51,008 nt of DNA from Vicinamibacterales bacterium (GTDB lineage: Bacteria; Acidobacteriota; Vicinamibacteria; Vicinamibacterales; JAKQTR01). Positions 1 to 9,196 of this stretch are shown here, in pieces. A model generated the notes under the pieces. That model ran no database searches. It was not told where the DNA came from and saw only the letters and a program-made list of their open reading frames with translations. The position numbers and the translations under genes are program-made. The stretch covers positions 1 to 51,008 of the forward strand of contig JALOKU010000014.1 in NCBI GenBank assembly GCA_025456345.1, written 5' to 3'. How positions within the stretch are numbered: position 1 is the first letter of the stretch; each line of letters opens with the position of its first letter.

Positions 1-73
<73 letters not shown>

Positions 74-300
74 AAGCGTTTCCGGCCGCCCTTGCGGGCT
101 GCCGGACATCTTCAACCAGAGTTCTATGACTAGCTCTGGCGTTGTTCTGTCACGTTCATTGTGGATCGGCCTCGCAGCCCGAAGGCCGCCGGTTCCGACC
201 CTGCTGATACTCACAGGTTCGTACTTGCACGCACTATCTAGTTTTCAAAGAACCGGCCGCATCCCCCGTCTTGTCGGCCGCTCAGCGCGTCCGCTTTAGG
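74..300 (-). other. rRNA operon leader with processing hairpins and boxA-like antitermination site
   Basis: Leader between the proximal rrn promoter and 16S. Positions 81-106 form a strong nested hairpin: outer TCCGGC/GCCGGA, inner GCCC-TTGC-GGGC. It lies just upstream of the mature 16S end, as expected of a processing stem. A second stem pairs CCAGAG (116-121) with CTCTGG (134-139). Positions 238-253 read on the minus strand as GTTCTTTGAAAACTA, the boxA-like sequence of many rrn leaders that binds NusB/NusE. No protein gene is visible here. Confidence 0.75.
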
Positions 301-311
301 GGAACCTTTCA

Positions 312-340
312 ATATTACCAACCACCACTGCCCCTGTCAA
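312..340 (-). promoter_or_regulatory. rRNA promoter P2 (proximal), sigma70
   Basis: Minus strand: TTGACA at 340-335, a 17-bp spacer, TAATAT at 317-312. The -35 box is perfect and the -10 box matches 5 of 6. An A-run (minus strand, 360-353) lies just upstream of the -35 and could act as an UP element. Transcription would start near 305 and run into the 16S leader. Confidence 0.9.
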
Positions 341-504
341 GCCCCATCCGATCTTTTTTTCGCGGCGCGCGCTGAGCCCTTCGATGAGCCCGGCAGCGGT
401 CGTTGTCGGTTGGGATGGCCGCCCCGGTCTTTCCTGGGACGACCGTCCGCCTGTCGGGGCGGCGGGCCGTTCGGTCAGCACCAGAGCCAACCGGCGGACT
501 TACG

Positions 505-533
505 ATATTAGCGAACGGGCCCGCGAATGTCAA
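505..533 (-). promoter_or_regulatory. rRNA promoter P1 (distal), sigma70
   Basis: Minus strand: TTGACA at 533-528, exactly 17 bp, then TAATAT at 510-505. The hexamers and spacing are identical to the promoter 193 bp downstream, giving a tandem P1/P2 arrangement like that of E. coli rrn operons. The stretch between P1 and the tyrS stop (534-638) holds no gene and no clear U-tailed terminator, so read-through from tyrS into the rrn operon is possible. Confidence 0.88.
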
Positions 534-638
534 GGGCCCTGCTGCAGGGGCTAGGGGGAGAGGATACCCGGCACAACAGACGCGTGCCTTGCCCAAGCAA
601 GTACTTTCTTTTCAACAAGATGGCGTCATACGTCGCCG

Positions 639-1916
639 CTACTCGATCCGCACCAGGTGGTACTGGCGCGAGCCTTTGCGCAGAACGAACATGCGGCCAG
701 CAATGGCCTGGTCGGCCGTGAATCGGGCCCGCTCGTCGGTGACGCGGCGGTTGTTCACGTACACGCCGCCGCCGCGCACGAGCCGCATCGCGTCGCTCTT
801 CGACGACGCCAGTTTCGTTGTGACCATCACGTCCGCAATCGTCGCCCCCGCGCCGGCAAACAGCGCCGCCGCCATCCCCGTGGACGGCACATCGTCGAAC
901 ACCGCGATGATGTCGTCCACATCCAGCTCGCTGATCCGCTCGCCGAACAGCAGCCCGGACGCGTGCTCGGCGCGGTCCACGGCGTCCTGGCCGTGGATCG
1001 TGCGCGTCACCTCGCGCGCCAGCACGCGCTGGGCCTCGCGCGTTTCCGGCGCGCGCGCGACCCCGGCCTCGAGCGCTTCGATCGCGCCGCGGTCGAGAAA
1101 CGTGAAGAACTTGAGGTACTTCACGACGTCGCGGTCGTCGGTGTTCAGCCAGAACTGGTAGAAGCGGAACGGCGAGGTGAGCTGCGGATCCAGCCAGACC
1201 GCCCCGGCCTCGGTCTTGCCGAACTTGACGCCCGCCGAGGTGGTCACAAGCGGCATCACCAGGCCGTGGGCCTTGGCGGCTCGCAGCCGGCGGACAAGGT
1301 CGCAGCCGGCGGTGATGTTGCCCCACTGGTCGCTGCCGCCCATCTGCAGGGTGCAGGCGTACCGGTCAAACAGCGTCAGGTAGTCGTACGACTGGAGCAT
1401 CAGGTAGCTGAACTCGGTGTACGAAATCCCGTCCTCCTGCTCGATGCGGCGCTTCACCGATTCCTTGGCGAGCATGTAGTTGACGGTGAAGTACTTGCCG
1501 ATGTCGCGCAGGAACTCCAGGTAGTTGAGCGATCGGAGCCAGTCGGCGTTGTTGACGATACGGGCCGGGTTGCCAGGGCTGTCGAAGTCGAGGACCGTTG
1601 CCAGTTGCGCGCGGATGCCGGCGAGATTCGCGTCGATCTGCTCGATGGTCAGCAGTTGGCGCTCGGCGGTCTTCCCGCTGGGGTCGCCGATCATCCCGGT
1701 GCCGCCGCCGACAATCGCGATAGGGCTGTGACCGAAGCGCTGCATGCGCGCGAGGGCCATCATGGGCAGGAGCGAGCCGACGTGCAGACTGGCCGCGGTC
1801 GGGTCGAAGCCGATATACAGCGTCACCTTCTCGCGCGCGAGCACGTCGCCCACACCCTCGGTGGCGTCAGAGACCAGTCCGCGCCATTCCAGTTCGGAGA
1901 ATACGTCTGTGGACAT
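639..1916 (-). CDS. tyrS: Tyrosine--tRNA ligase
   Basis: Class I aminoacyl-tRNA synthetase that charges tRNA-Tyr in the cytoplasm. The 425-aa product matches the usual bacterial TyrS length. It shows the HIGH-equivalent LHVG near residue 45 inside GFDPTAASLHVGS, the tyrosine/ATP pocket motif GGGTGMIGDPSGK, and a KMSKS-equivalent KFGKT near residue 235. An S4-like RNA-binding domain ends the protein (LVRGGGVYVNNRRV). The open frame extends 15 codons upstream, but ATG at 1916 is preferred: it has GGAG 9 nt upstream and gives a normal N-terminus (MSTDVFSEL). Minus-strand TATAGT (1944-1939) is a plausible -10 box, which would leave only a very short leader. The gene lies upstream of the rrn promoters in the same orientation. 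Confidence 0.96.
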   Translation of the reverse strand: MSTDVFSELEWRGLVSDATEGVGDVLAREKVTLYIGFDPTAASLHVGSLLPMMALARMQRFGHSPIAIVGGGTGMIGDPSGKTAERQLLTIEQIDANLAGIRAQLATVLDFDSPGNPARIVNNADWLRSLNYLEFLRDIGKYFTVNYMLAKESVKRRIEQEDGISYTEFSYLMLQSYDYLTLFDRYACTLQMGGSDQWGNITAGCDLVRRLRAAKAHGLVMPLVTTSAGVKFGKTEAGAVWLDPQLTSPFRFYQFWLNTDDRDVVKYLKFFTFLDRGAIEALEAGVARAPETREAQRVLAREVTRTIHGQDAVDRAEHASGLLFGERISELDVDDIIAVFDDVPSTGMAAALFAGAGATIADVMVTTKLASSKSDAMRLVRGGGVYVNNRRVTDERARFTADQAIAGRMFVLRKGSRQYHLVRIE

Positions 1917-1964
1917 TTCTGTCTGCTCCAAGGTCATTACTATACTTGGCCTTGGCATCACCTT

Positions 1965-2089
1965 CAGTAGTCAGTAGCCAGTCGCCAGTATTCAGTAGAC
2001 AGGCCCCGCACGCGCGTCCCATTGGTTCTGGGACTCCGTTCCAGTGGAACCGCGTTCTTCTACTGGCTACTGACTACTTACTACTGACC
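1965..2089. repeat. Inverted heptamer element 1 (CAGTAGY class), tyrS-purN gap
   Basis: The left arm (1965-2000) is built of variants of the 7-mer CAGTAGT/CAGTAGC. The right arm (2060-2089) is its reverse complement (TACTGGCTACTGACTACT). The arms flank a GC-rich core that begins AGGCCCC. The element fills almost the whole gap between purN (stop at 2103) and tyrS. Such an RNA would fold into a long imperfect hairpin. It belongs to the family also seen at 3778, 9045, 10994 and 20391. Confidence 0.8.
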
Positions 2090-2102
2090 AGGGCGCGCCG
2101 CT

Positions 2103-2708
2103 CTACCCGAAGGTCAGGCGGCGTCCATCAATCGACCAGTCACCATCGAGCATGCGCCCGACGGCCTCCGGATAAATGCGGTGCTCTTCGGCGAGGATCC
2201 GCGCGGAGAGAGTGTCTTCGGTGTCGTCGGAGAAGACGGGCACCACGGCCTGCATGACGATGGGGCCGGCGTCGAGGCTGGTGTCGACAAGGTGCACCGT
2301 GGCGCCCGAGAATCGGACGCCGTGCTCGAGAGCCTGCCGCTGCGCATGAAGGCCGGGGAACGACGGCAGCAGCGCCGGGTGGATGTTCAGGATCTGGTTC
2401 GGAAAGGCGCCGACAAACGTCGCGCTGACCAGGCGCATGAAACCGGCGAGGCACACCAGCGCCACCTCGCGCGCCCGGAGCGCATCCACCATGGCCTGGT
2501 CGAACGCCTCGCGGGACGGAAACGCCTTGTGGTCGAGGACGAGCGTCTCGATGCCCGCGCTCCGTGCCCGCTCGAGGCCGTAGGCGTCGGCCTTGTTCGA
2601 GATGACGAGGGCGATGCGCGCGTCGAGCCGGCCGTTGGCGACGGCATCGATGAGCGACTGCAGATTCGACCCCCGCCCCGAAATGAGCACGCCGATGTTG
2701 CGTTCCAC
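2103..2708 (-). CDS. purN: Phosphoribosylglycinamide formyltransferase (GAR transformylase)
   Basis: Third step of de novo purine synthesis: transfers a formyl group from 10-formyl-THF to GAR. At 201 aa it has normal PurN length. The N-terminal ISGRGSNLQSLIDA phosphate-binding loop is clear. The catalytic region LNIHPALLPSFPGLHAQRQALEHGVRFSGATVH carries the Asn and His of the active site, and the conserved Asp follows in DAGPI. It lies downstream of purM (27-bp gap) in the purF-purM-purN order, presumably co-transcribed. Its TAG stop is 13 bp from heptamer element 1. Confidence 0.96.
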   Translation of the reverse strand: MERNIGVLISGRGSNLQSLIDAVANGRLDARIALVISNKADAYGLERARSAGIETLVLDHKAFPSREAFDQAMVDALRAREVALVCLAGFMRLVSATFVGAFPNQILNIHPALLPSFPGLHAQRQALEHGVRFSGATVHLVDTSLDAGPIVMQAVVPVFSDDTEDTLSARILAEEHRIYPEAVGRMLDGDWSIDGRRLTFG

Positions 2709-2735
2709 CTCAGCCGTCCTCCCGGGAGCCGCCGC

Positions 2736-3764
2736 CTAGAGCGCCCCGTACACGACGCCCGCTTCGCCCTCGACGATGCGGCCGATGCGGTGGACGCGCG
2801 TCTCGCCGGCGCCTCGCAGCATCGCGGTGACGCGCGACTGGTCGCCGGCCGCGCAGCCCACGATCATGCCGATACCCATGTTGAAGGTGCGGTACATGTC
2901 GTCCTCCGGCACGCCGCCGGCGCGCTGAAGGAACCGGAACACCGCATTCGGCGTCCAGGCGGACTTGTCGACGAGGGCGGCCGTGCCCGGCGGGAGAATG
3001 CGCGGCAGGTTGTCGGTGATGCCGCCGCCGGTGATGTGCGCGAGGCCCTTGACGAGCCCCGCCTCGAGCAGGGGCCTGATGACCGGCAGATACGACCGGT
3101 GCACGCGGAGCAGTTCCTCGCCGATGGTGCACCCGAGCTCGTCGACGACCGCGTCGGCGGAGAGGCCGAGGCGGCCGAAGGCGATGGCGCGGGCGAGGGA
3201 ATAGCCGTTGGTGTGGAGGCCCGTCGAGCGCAGCCCGAGCAGGATGTCGCCGGGGCCGAGCGCCGCGCCGGTGATCAGGCGGTCCCGCTCGACCACGCCC
3301 ACGATGAACCCGGCGATGTCGTACTCGCCTTCCGCGTAGAAGCCGGGCATCTCGGCGGTCTCGCCGCCGATGAGCGCACACCCGTTCTCGAGGCAGGCCG
3401 TCGAGACGCCCTCCACCACCTGCGCCGCCACCTCGGGAGAGAGCCGGCCGGTCGCGAGGTAGTCCAGGAAGAACAGCGGCTCGGCGCCCTGCACGAGGAT
3501 GTCGTTGACGCAGTGATTGACCAGGCACTGCCCCACCGTGTCGTGGCGCCCGGTCATGAACGCCACTTTCAGCTTCGTGCCGACGCCGTCTGCGCTCGAG
3601 ACAAGGACCGCGTCGCGGTAGCCCGTGCCGAGGCGGAACAGGCCGCCGAAGGAGCCGATCGCGGAAAGCACGCCCGGCGTGAAGGTGCGCTTCGCCAGCC
3701 CCTTGATGCGGTTGACGGTCTCATTCCCCGCGCTTATGTCGACGCCGGATGTTCTGTAGTCCAT
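2736..3764 (-). CDS. purM: Phosphoribosylformylglycinamidine cyclo-ligase (AIR synthetase)
   Basis: Fifth step of purine synthesis: ATP-dependent ring closure of FGAM to AIR. The 342-aa protein starts MDYRTSGVDISAGN, the usual PurM N-terminus. It contains the ATP/metal region SSADGVGTKLKVA, the family block NHCVNDILVQGAEPLFFLDY, and GGETAEMPGFY. The C-terminal half carries AHITGGGITDNLPRILP and FNMGIGM. It sits between purF and purN; heptamer element 2 separates it from purF. Confidence 0.97.
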   Translation of the reverse strand: MDYRTSGVDISAGNETVNRIKGLAKRTFTPGVLSAIGSFGGLFRLGTGYRDAVLVSSADGVGTKLKVAFMTGRHDTVGQCLVNHCVNDILVQGAEPLFFLDYLATGRLSPEVAAQVVEGVSTACLENGCALIGGETAEMPGFYAEGEYDIAGFIVGVVERDRLITGAALGPGDILLGLRSTGLHTNGYSLARAIAFGRLGLSADAVVDELGCTIGEELLRVHRSYLPVIRPLLEAGLVKGLAHITGGGITDNLPRILPPGTAALVDKSAWTPNAVFRFLQRAGGVPEDDMYRTFNMGIGMIVGCAAGDQSRVTAMLRGAGETRVHRIGRIVEGEAGVVYGAL

Positions 3765-3777
3765 GGGCGCGCTCTGT

Positions 3778-3884
3778 CAGAAGCAAGAAGCCAGAAGGAA
3801 ACACGATGCACTTGGGGTAGTTCTTCTTGCTTCTTGCTTCTTGCTTCTTGCTTCTTGCTTCTGGCTTCGGGCTTCTGGCTTCTA
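3778..3884. repeat. Inverted heptamer element 2 (AGAAGCM class), purF-purM gap
   Basis: The left arm (3778-3799) reads CAGAAGCAAGAAGCCAGAAG. The right arm (about 3821-3884) holds roughly nine units of CTTCTTG/CTTCTGG, its reverse complement. The core is about 20 bp. The right arm runs into purF: its terminal CTA (3882-3884) is the purF stop codon TAG, so gene end and repeat share bases. It is the longest pure heptamer run in the window. Confidence 0.85.
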
Positions 3885-5270
3885 TCCCCTCAACGCCTCC
3901 GCTTCATGGCGAGGGAATGGCACGGGGTATCTCCCCGTATAGCACGACGTGCAGTACTCGTCGCGGTGCGAGTTGACCGCCTCGAGCAGCCCCTCCAGGC
4001 TCAAGTACCGCAGGCTGTCGGCCTCGATGTACTTCCGGATCTCCTCGAGGGTGTGCGTCGCGGCGATGAGCTCGGCCCGCCTCGGCGTGTCGACGCCGTA
4101 GAAGCACGGCGAGATGGTCGGCGGGCAGCTGATGCGCATGTGCACCTCGCGCGCGCCGGCGGCCTTGATCATCTTGACGAGCTTGCGGCTCGTCGTGCCG
4201 CGCACGATCGAGTCGTCGATGAGGACCACGCGGCGCCCCTCGAGGATGCTGCGCACCGGGTTCAGCTTCACCTTCACGCCGAAGTGGCGGATCGACTGCT
4301 GCGGCTCGATGAACGTGCGCCCCACGTAGTGGTTGCGGATGAGGCCGAACTGGAGCGGGATGCCGGATCGCTCGGCGTACCCCACGGCGGCGCACACACC
4401 CGAGTCTGGGACCGGCACGACGACGTCGGCCGGCACCGCCGCCTCGCGCGCCAGGATGCGGCCGAGATTCGTGCGCACCTTGTTCACGCTCTCGCCGAAC
4501 ACCAGGCTGTCGGGCCTGGAGAAGTAGACGTGCTCGAAGACGCAGTGCGAGACGAGCGCCGGCGGGAAGGGCCGCAGCGACGTCGGGCCGTCGGGTCCGA
4601 TGATCAGCACCTCGCCGGGCTCGACGTCCCGCACGTAGGTGGCGCCGATGAGATCCATCGCGCAGGTTTCCGAGCAGACCACCCACGCATCGTCCAATCG
4701 GCCGAGGGCCATGGGCCTGAAGCCGTGGGGGTCGCGCACGGCGACGAGCCGATCCCGCATCAGGAAGAGCAGGGAGAACGCGCCCTGGGCCTGCCCGACG
4801 GCCTCGACCAGCGCGTCCTCGGGCCGCCCGGCCTTGGACCGCGCGTAGAGGTGCAGGAAGACTTCGGTGTCGCTCGACGTCTGGAAGATGGCGCCCTGGG
4901 CCGTCAGCGCCGTGCGCAGCTCGCGATCGTTGACGAGGTTCCCGTTGTGGCAGACCGCGATTGGCCCGTGCACGCAGTCGATGAGGATCGGCTGCGCGTT
5001 CACCAGGCCGCTCTCGCCCGCCGTCGAGTAGCGCACGTGGCCGATGGCCGAGGTCCCCCGCAGCCCGGAGAGGGCGTGCTCATTGAAGATGTCGGCCACA
5101 TAGCCCATCCCGCGTTCGGCGCGCAGCTTCAGGCCGTCGGATGCGGCGATGCCGCCGCTCTCCTGCCCGCGGTGCTGCAGGGCGTAGAGCCCCAGGTACG
5201 TCAGGTTGGCCGACTCGGGATGCCCGTAGATGCCGAAGACGCCGCACTCGTCGTTGAGCTTGTCCAGCAT
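3882..5270 (-). CDS. purF: Amidophosphoribosyltransferase
   Basis: Committed step of purine synthesis: PRPP plus glutamine to phosphoribosylamine. The 462-aa protein is an N-terminal Ntn glutaminase followed by a type I PRTase domain. The nucleophile would be Cys9 (MLDKLNDECGVFGIYG) after removal of an eight-residue propeptide. The PRPP loop is VVLIDDSIVRGTTS near residue 350. Cysteines in CPPTISPC and CTSCYTG, plus CVFEHVYF, fit the [4Fe-4S]-bearing Bacillus-type enzymes. purB lies 4 bp upstream of the start. The TAG stop is the first codon of a heptamer array. Confidence 0.97.
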   Translation of the reverse strand: MLDKLNDECGVFGIYGHPESANLTYLGLYALQHRGQESGGIAASDGLKLRAERGMGYVADIFNEHALSGLRGTSAIGHVRYSTAGESGLVNAQPILIDCVHGPIAVCHNGNLVNDRELRTALTAQGAIFQTSSDTEVFLHLYARSKAGRPEDALVEAVGQAQGAFSLLFLMRDRLVAVRDPHGFRPMALGRLDDAWVVCSETCAMDLIGATYVRDVEPGEVLIIGPDGPTSLRPFPPALVSHCVFEHVYFSRPDSLVFGESVNKVRTNLGRILAREAAVPADVVVPVPDSGVCAAVGYAERSGIPLQFGLIRNHYVGRTFIEPQQSIRHFGVKVKLNPVRSILEGRRVVLIDDSIVRGTTSRKLVKMIKAAGAREVHMRISCPPTISPCFYGVDTPRRAELIAATHTLEEIRKYIEADSLRYLSLEGLLEAVNSHRDEYCTSCYTGRYPVPFPRHEAEALRG

Positions 5271-5274
5271 CGCC

Positions 5275-6579
5275 TCAGGCCGCGCCTTCCCCGAACACGC
5301 GCCGGAACACCTCGTCGACGTGGCGGAGCTGATGATCGAGATCGAAGAGACGGTCGAGATCGGCGGCGGGCAGCACGGCCGCCAGGTCGCGATCGCCGCG
5401 CAGCAGCTCGCGGAAGTCGAGGCCCTCGAGCGCCGACCGCATCGCGTGGCGCTGCACCCACTCGTACGCCTGCTCGCGCGACACGCCCCGCGACGCCAGC
5501 GCGAGCAGCACCGAGCCGGAGAAGATCACGCCGCGGAGCAGCTCGAGGTTGCGGCGCATCCGGTCCGGGTACACCACCATGTCGGCGACGATCCGGGTGA
5601 AGCGGCGGAGCATGTGGTCGAGGCCGATGAAGCTGTCGGGCAGGATGATCCGCTCGACCGACGAGTGGGAGATGTCGCGTTCGTGCCAGAGGGCGATGTC
5701 TTCGATGGCCGCGCCGGCGTTGCCCCGCAGCACGCGGGCCAGGCCTACGATCTGCTCGCACCCGATGGGATTGCGCTTGTGCGGCATGGCCGACGAGCCC
5801 TTCTGCCCCCTGGCAAACGGCTCCTCGACTTCTCCGATCTCGGTCTTCTGGAGGCCGCGGATCTCGAGGGCGAACTTCTCGAGCGAGGCCCCGGTGATCG
5901 CGAGGGCGCACAGCAGCTCGGCGTGCCGGTCGCGCTGGATGACCTGCGACGAGACGGGCGCCGGCTCGAGGCCGAGCGCCGCGCACACGGCGCGCTCGAT
6001 GGAGGGGTCCAGGTGGGCGTAGGTGCCGACGGCGCCCGAGATCTTGCCGGCCGAGATGGAGGCGCGGGCGCGCCGCACGCGCACAGCGTCGCGCCCGAGC
6101 TCTTCGTACCAGAGCGCCAGTTTCCACCCGAGCGTGGTGGGCTCGGCGTGCACGCCGTGGGTGCGGCCGATCATCGGCGTGCGGCGGTGCTCCAGCGCGC
6201 GCGCGCGGACCGCCGCCCGCAGCGCCTCGAGGCGCGTCAGGATGAGGTCGCACGCGTCCTGCATCTGCAGGGCGAGCGCCGTGTCGAGGACGTCCGACGA
6301 GGTGAGGCCGAAGTGCAGCCATCGGGCCTCGGGGCCGACATGCTCGGCGACCGCCTGCGTGAAGGCGATGATGTCGTGCCGGGTGACCTCCTCGATGGCC
6401 TCGATCCGCGCCACGTCGAACGCGCCCCGCTCGCGGATGGCGCGCGCCGCCTCCGCGGGGATGATCCCCTGCGCGGCCATGGCGTCGGCGGCCGCGATTT
6501 CGACCTTCAGCCACGTCGCGTAGCGGTGCTCGTCGCTCCAGATCCCGCCCATCTCCGGGTGCGTGTATCGCGCAATCAT
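5275..6579 (-). CDS. purB: Adenylosuccinate lyase
   Basis: Cleaves SAICAR to AICAR and adenylosuccinate to AMP. The 434-aa product carries the fumarase/aspartase superfamily signature [15 protein letters not shown], the [19 protein letters not shown] block and the [12 protein letters not shown] region. The open frame extends far upstream, but ATG at 6579 is chosen because it gives the standard N-terminus ([17 protein letters not shown]) and makes a 4-bp ATGA overlap with the stop of the upstream M16 protease gene, implying translational coupling. The next gene downstream is purF. Confidence 0.96.
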   Translation of the reverse strand: MIARYTHPEMGGIWSDEHRYATWLKVEIAAADAMAAQGIIPAEAARAIRERGAFDVARIEAIEEVTRHDIIAFTQAVAEHVGPEARWLHFGLTSSDVLDTALALQMQDACDLILTRLEALRAAVRARALEHRRTPMIGRTHGVHAEPTTLGWKLALWYEELGRDAVRVRRARASISAGKISGAVGTYAHLDPSIERAVCAALGLEPAPVSSQVIQRDRHAELLCALAITGASLEKFALEIRGLQKTEIGEVEEPFARGQKGSSAMPHKRNPIGCEQIVGLARVLRGNAGAAIEDIALWHERDISHSSVERIILPDSFIGLDHMLRRFTRIVADMVVYPDRMRRNLELLRGVIFSGSVLLALASRGVSREQAYEWVQRHAMRSALEGLDFRELLRGDRDLAAVLPAADLDRLFDLDHQLRHVDEVFRRVFGEGAA

Positions 6580-7838
6580 GGCGCCACCTGCAGTTCGCCG
6601 CCGGACACCGCGACACCCGTCACGTCGCCCACGACGGCCACCGAGACCGGCGTTCGCGTCAGCAGATCGCGGGCCACGCGGACCACATCGTCGAGCCCCA
6701 CGGCATCGATGCCGGCCAGCGTTTCCTCGAGCGTGAAGGGCTCGTCGAAGTAAATCTCCTGCCGGGCGAGATAGGCCGCCCGCTGCCACGTGCTTTCGAG
6801 GCCCAGGATCAGGCTGCCCTTCACGTTGTCCTTGGCCCGCACAAGCTCCGACCGGTCGATGGGCGCCGCCACCACGGCGCGAAGCTCGTCCATGACGACG
6901 CGCACCACCTCGTCGACGCGCCGGTTCGAGCACCCGGCGTAGATGCTGAGCAGGCCCGCGTCGCGGAAGGCGCTCAGCCCGCTGCCCACCGAATAGGCCA
7001 GCCCGCGCTTCTCACGCACATTCTGGAACAGCCGCGAGCTCATCGATCCGCCGAGCAGCGTGTTGAAGACGAGCGCCGCGTAGCGTTCATGGTGGTTCTG
7101 GCGGTAGGCCCCGACGCCCATGCAGATATGGCTCTGCTCGAGGTCCTTGCTGCGCACGTAGACAAGACCGCTTTCGACCGGCGGGACTTCGACCGGCCCG
7201 GGGCCGTCGGTCGGGACGCCGGCGAACCCACGCTCGATGAGCTCGCGCAGCCGCCCGTGCTCGATGTTGCCCGCGGCCGCCACGATCAGGCTGCCGGCCG
7301 TATAGACCCGCGAGAAGTACTCGCGGAGCACGTCCGGGTTCAGCCCGTTCACGCTGTCGGCCGTGCCGAGAATGGCCCGGCCGAGGGGATGGCCGCTCCA
7401 GAACCGCTCGAGGAAGAGCTCGTGGACGAGGTCGTCGGGCATGTCCTCGACCATCTTGATCTCTTCGCCGACCACGCCCTTCTCGCGCTCGATGTCGTCG
7501 GGCGCAAAGCGCGGATGCAGCACCACATCCGACAACACGTCCACGGCCAGGGGCAGGTGCTCGTCAAGGACCTTGATGGCGTAGTTGGCGTTCTCCTTGC
7601 CGGTGGACGCGTCCATCTGCCCGCCGACCGAGTCCACCGTCTGCGCAATCTCTTCCGCCGTCCTCGTCTCTGTGCCCTTGAAGAGCATGTGCTCGACGAA
7701 GTGGGCGATGCCCGGCCACTGGTCGCCTTCGTGCCGCGACCCCCGCGTGAGCCACACGCCGAGGCTGACCGACCGGACGTGGGGAATCGACTCGGTCAGC
7801 AGTCGCAGGCCGTTATCGAGGACGTCGCGCACGACCAT
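6576..7838 (-). CDS. M16-family zinc metalloprotease
   Basis: A 420-aa pitrilysin-family protein of the mitochondrial-processing-peptidase/MlpA type. The inverted zinc motif HxxEH is present as H46-F-V-E49-H50, with the acidic EREKGVVGEEIKM segment about 75 residues later supplying the third ligand. Two homologous halves are visible: the N-terminal catalytic domain, and a C-terminal domain with the R-Y box-like SSRLFQNVREKRGLAYSVGSGL. There is no signal peptide, so it is probably cytoplasmic; the substrate is unknown. Start ATG 7838 (MVVRDVLDNGLRLLTE) fits the family N-terminus and is favoured over the much longer open frame. Its stop overlaps purB by 4 bp. It is divergent from rlmN. Confidence 0.92.
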   Translation of the reverse strand: MVVRDVLDNGLRLLTESIPHVRSVSLGVWLTRGSRHEGDQWPGIAHFVEHMLFKGTETRTAEEIAQTVDSVGGQMDASTGKENANYAIKVLDEHLPLAVDVLSDVVLHPRFAPDDIEREKGVVGEEIKMVEDMPDDLVHELFLERFWSGHPLGRAILGTADSVNGLNPDVLREYFSRVYTAGSLIVAAAGNIEHGRLRELIERGFAGVPTDGPGPVEVPPVESGLVYVRSKDLEQSHICMGVGAYRQNHHERYAALVFNTLLGGSMSSRLFQNVREKRGLAYSVGSGLSAFRDAGLLSIYAGCSNRRVDEVVRVVMDELRAVVAAPIDRSELVRAKDNVKGSLILGLESTWQRAAYLARQEIYFDEPFTLEETLAGIDAVGLDDVVRVARDLLTRTPVSVAVVGDVTGVAVSGGELQVAP

Positions 7839-7970
7839 GGCAGTGTATTGGCCTGACCTGGGGTTGGAGAACGGCCGCAACCTGTTGAACAAAAAGGAAT
7901 TGCAGCCACGCAATCCAACAGATGATAGCATGGGCGAAGCAGGCGCAGCAAGGAAAAGGGACCAGCCCTG

Positions 7971-9044
7971 ATGCCGCAGGTCGAGCTCACGGAACTGACG
8001 CGCGCGGAGCTCGAGGCCGCCCTTCTGGCGGAGGGCCTCGAGCGCTACCGGGCCGGCCAGATCTTCCAGTGGGTCTACCGCCGCGGGATCACCGGGTTCG
8101 CCGGCATGACGGACCTTCCGGCGGCGCAGCGCGCGGCACTCGCCGACCGCTTCCGGATCTCGACGCCGCCCGTCGCGCGCCGCGACATCTCTGAGGACGG
8201 CACCGAGAAGTTCCTGATCACGCTCCAGGATGGCCGGCATGTGGAGTCGGTGTTCATCCCGCGCACGCCGCATCAGACATTCTGCGTCTCGACCCAGGTC
8301 GGCTGCGCCATGGGCTGCGCCTTCTGCCTCACGGCGACCATGGGGCTCCTGCGCAATCTCACGCCGGGAGAAATCGTCGGCCAGGTGCGCGTCCTCGCCG
8401 GGGCGCTCGACCTCCGCGCCGCCCGCTTCAACGTCGTCTTCATGGGCATGGGCGAGCCCCTGCACAACTACGACGCGACGATGGCGGCCGTGCGCATTCT
8501 CGCCGACGATCACGGCTTCGCCGTCCACCCCAGGCGCATCACGGTGTCGACGGTGGGAATCGTGCCGGGGATAGAACGGCTGGCGGCCGAAGACGTGATG
8601 CCGCGCCTGGCCGTGTCGCTGCACGCGCCGACTGACGAGCAGCGGGCCGCGCTCGTGCCGGTGAACCGCAAGTACCCGATCGCCGACATCATCGAGGCCT
8701 GCCGGCGCTTCCCGCCTGCCCGCCGGGGCCGGATCACGTTCGAGTACGTGCTGCTGGCCGGCGTCAACGACGCTCCGGACGATGCGCGGAGGCTGGCGGC
8801 GCTGGTGCAGGATCTGCACGTCAAGGTGAACCTCATCCCCCTCAACCCAGCCGCCGGCATCCCATTCGAGCGCCCGTCCGACGAGCGCATCGACGCCTTC
8901 GGCCGGACGCTGGCCGAACGCGGCGTCACGGTGATGGTGCGCAAGAGCCGCGGGAGGGACATCCGGGCGGCATGCGGACAGCTTGCCGTGGAAGGCATGA
9001 AGCGGTCGGCCGCACAGCGCCTGGCCGACGCGCTCAAGCCGTAG
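7971..9044 (+). CDS. rlmN: 23S rRNA (adenine2503-C2)-methyltransferase / tRNA A37 C2-methyltransferase
   Basis: Radical-SAM enzyme of 357 aa that methylates C2 of A2503 in 23S rRNA and A37 in some tRNAs. The [4Fe-4S] motif CxxxCxxC is CAMGCAFC near residue 107. The methyl-carrying C-terminal cysteine lies in RGRDIRAACGQLA. FMGMGEPLHNYD and RITVSTVGIVPGI are typical RlmN blocks. A purine-rich stretch (AAGGAAAAGGGA) precedes the ATG. The TAG stop at 9042 is followed directly by heptamer element 3. It is the only plus-strand gene in an otherwise minus-strand block. Confidence 0.97.
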   Translation: MPQVELTELTRAELEAALLAEGLERYRAGQIFQWVYRRGITGFAGMTDLPAAQRAALADRFRISTPPVARRDISEDGTEKFLITLQDGRHVESVFIPRTPHQTFCVSTQVGCAMGCAFCLTATMGLLRNLTPGEIVGQVRVLAGALDLRAARFNVVFMGMGEPLHNYDATMAAVRILADDHGFAVHPRRITVSTVGIVPGIERLAAEDVMPRLAVSLHAPTDEQRAALVPVNRKYPIADIIEACRRFPPARRGRITFEYVLLAGVNDAPDDARRLAALVQDLHVKVNLIPLNPAAGIPFERPSDERIDAFGRTLAERGVTVMVRKSRGRDIRAACGQLAVEGMKRSAAQRLADALKP

Positions 9045-9158
9045 TCAGAAGCAAGAAGCAAGAATCCAGAAGCAAGAAGCAAAGGCCTGTTCCGCTGCAT
9101 CCCCGCCTTCTGGCTTCTGACAATCGTCAGTTGGCCCTTCTGGCTTCTGGCTTCTGAC
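9045..9158. repeat. Inverted heptamer element 3 (AGAAGCM class), rlmN-mtaB gap
   Basis: The left arm (9045-9080) is TCAGAAGCAAGAAGC-type heptamers starting immediately after the rlmN stop. The core begins AAAGGCCTG. The right arm (9106-9158) is the reverse-complement heptamers CTTCTGG. The right arm is interrupted by the mini-palindrome CTGAC-AATC-GTCAG (9117-9130). The 19-mer CTGACAATCGTCAGTTGGC (9117-9135) recurs exactly, in inverse orientation, at 20412-20430 in element 5. Confidence 0.85.
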
Positions 9159-9196
9159 AGGCGCGAGATCTTCGAGCCGGGCCAACGAGCCGGGTC

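Noticed and set aside
534..638. Terminator for tyrS before the rrn promoters
   Set aside because: Only a 5-bp CTTGC/GCAAG stem without a U-tract is present, too weak to call.
2181..5600. Very long plus-strand open frame (1139 codons) opposite purN-purM-purF
   Set aside because: It is antisense to three unmistakable pur genes; its translation is rich in Arg/Ala/His/Asp with no domain. Long antisense frames are expected at this GC content.
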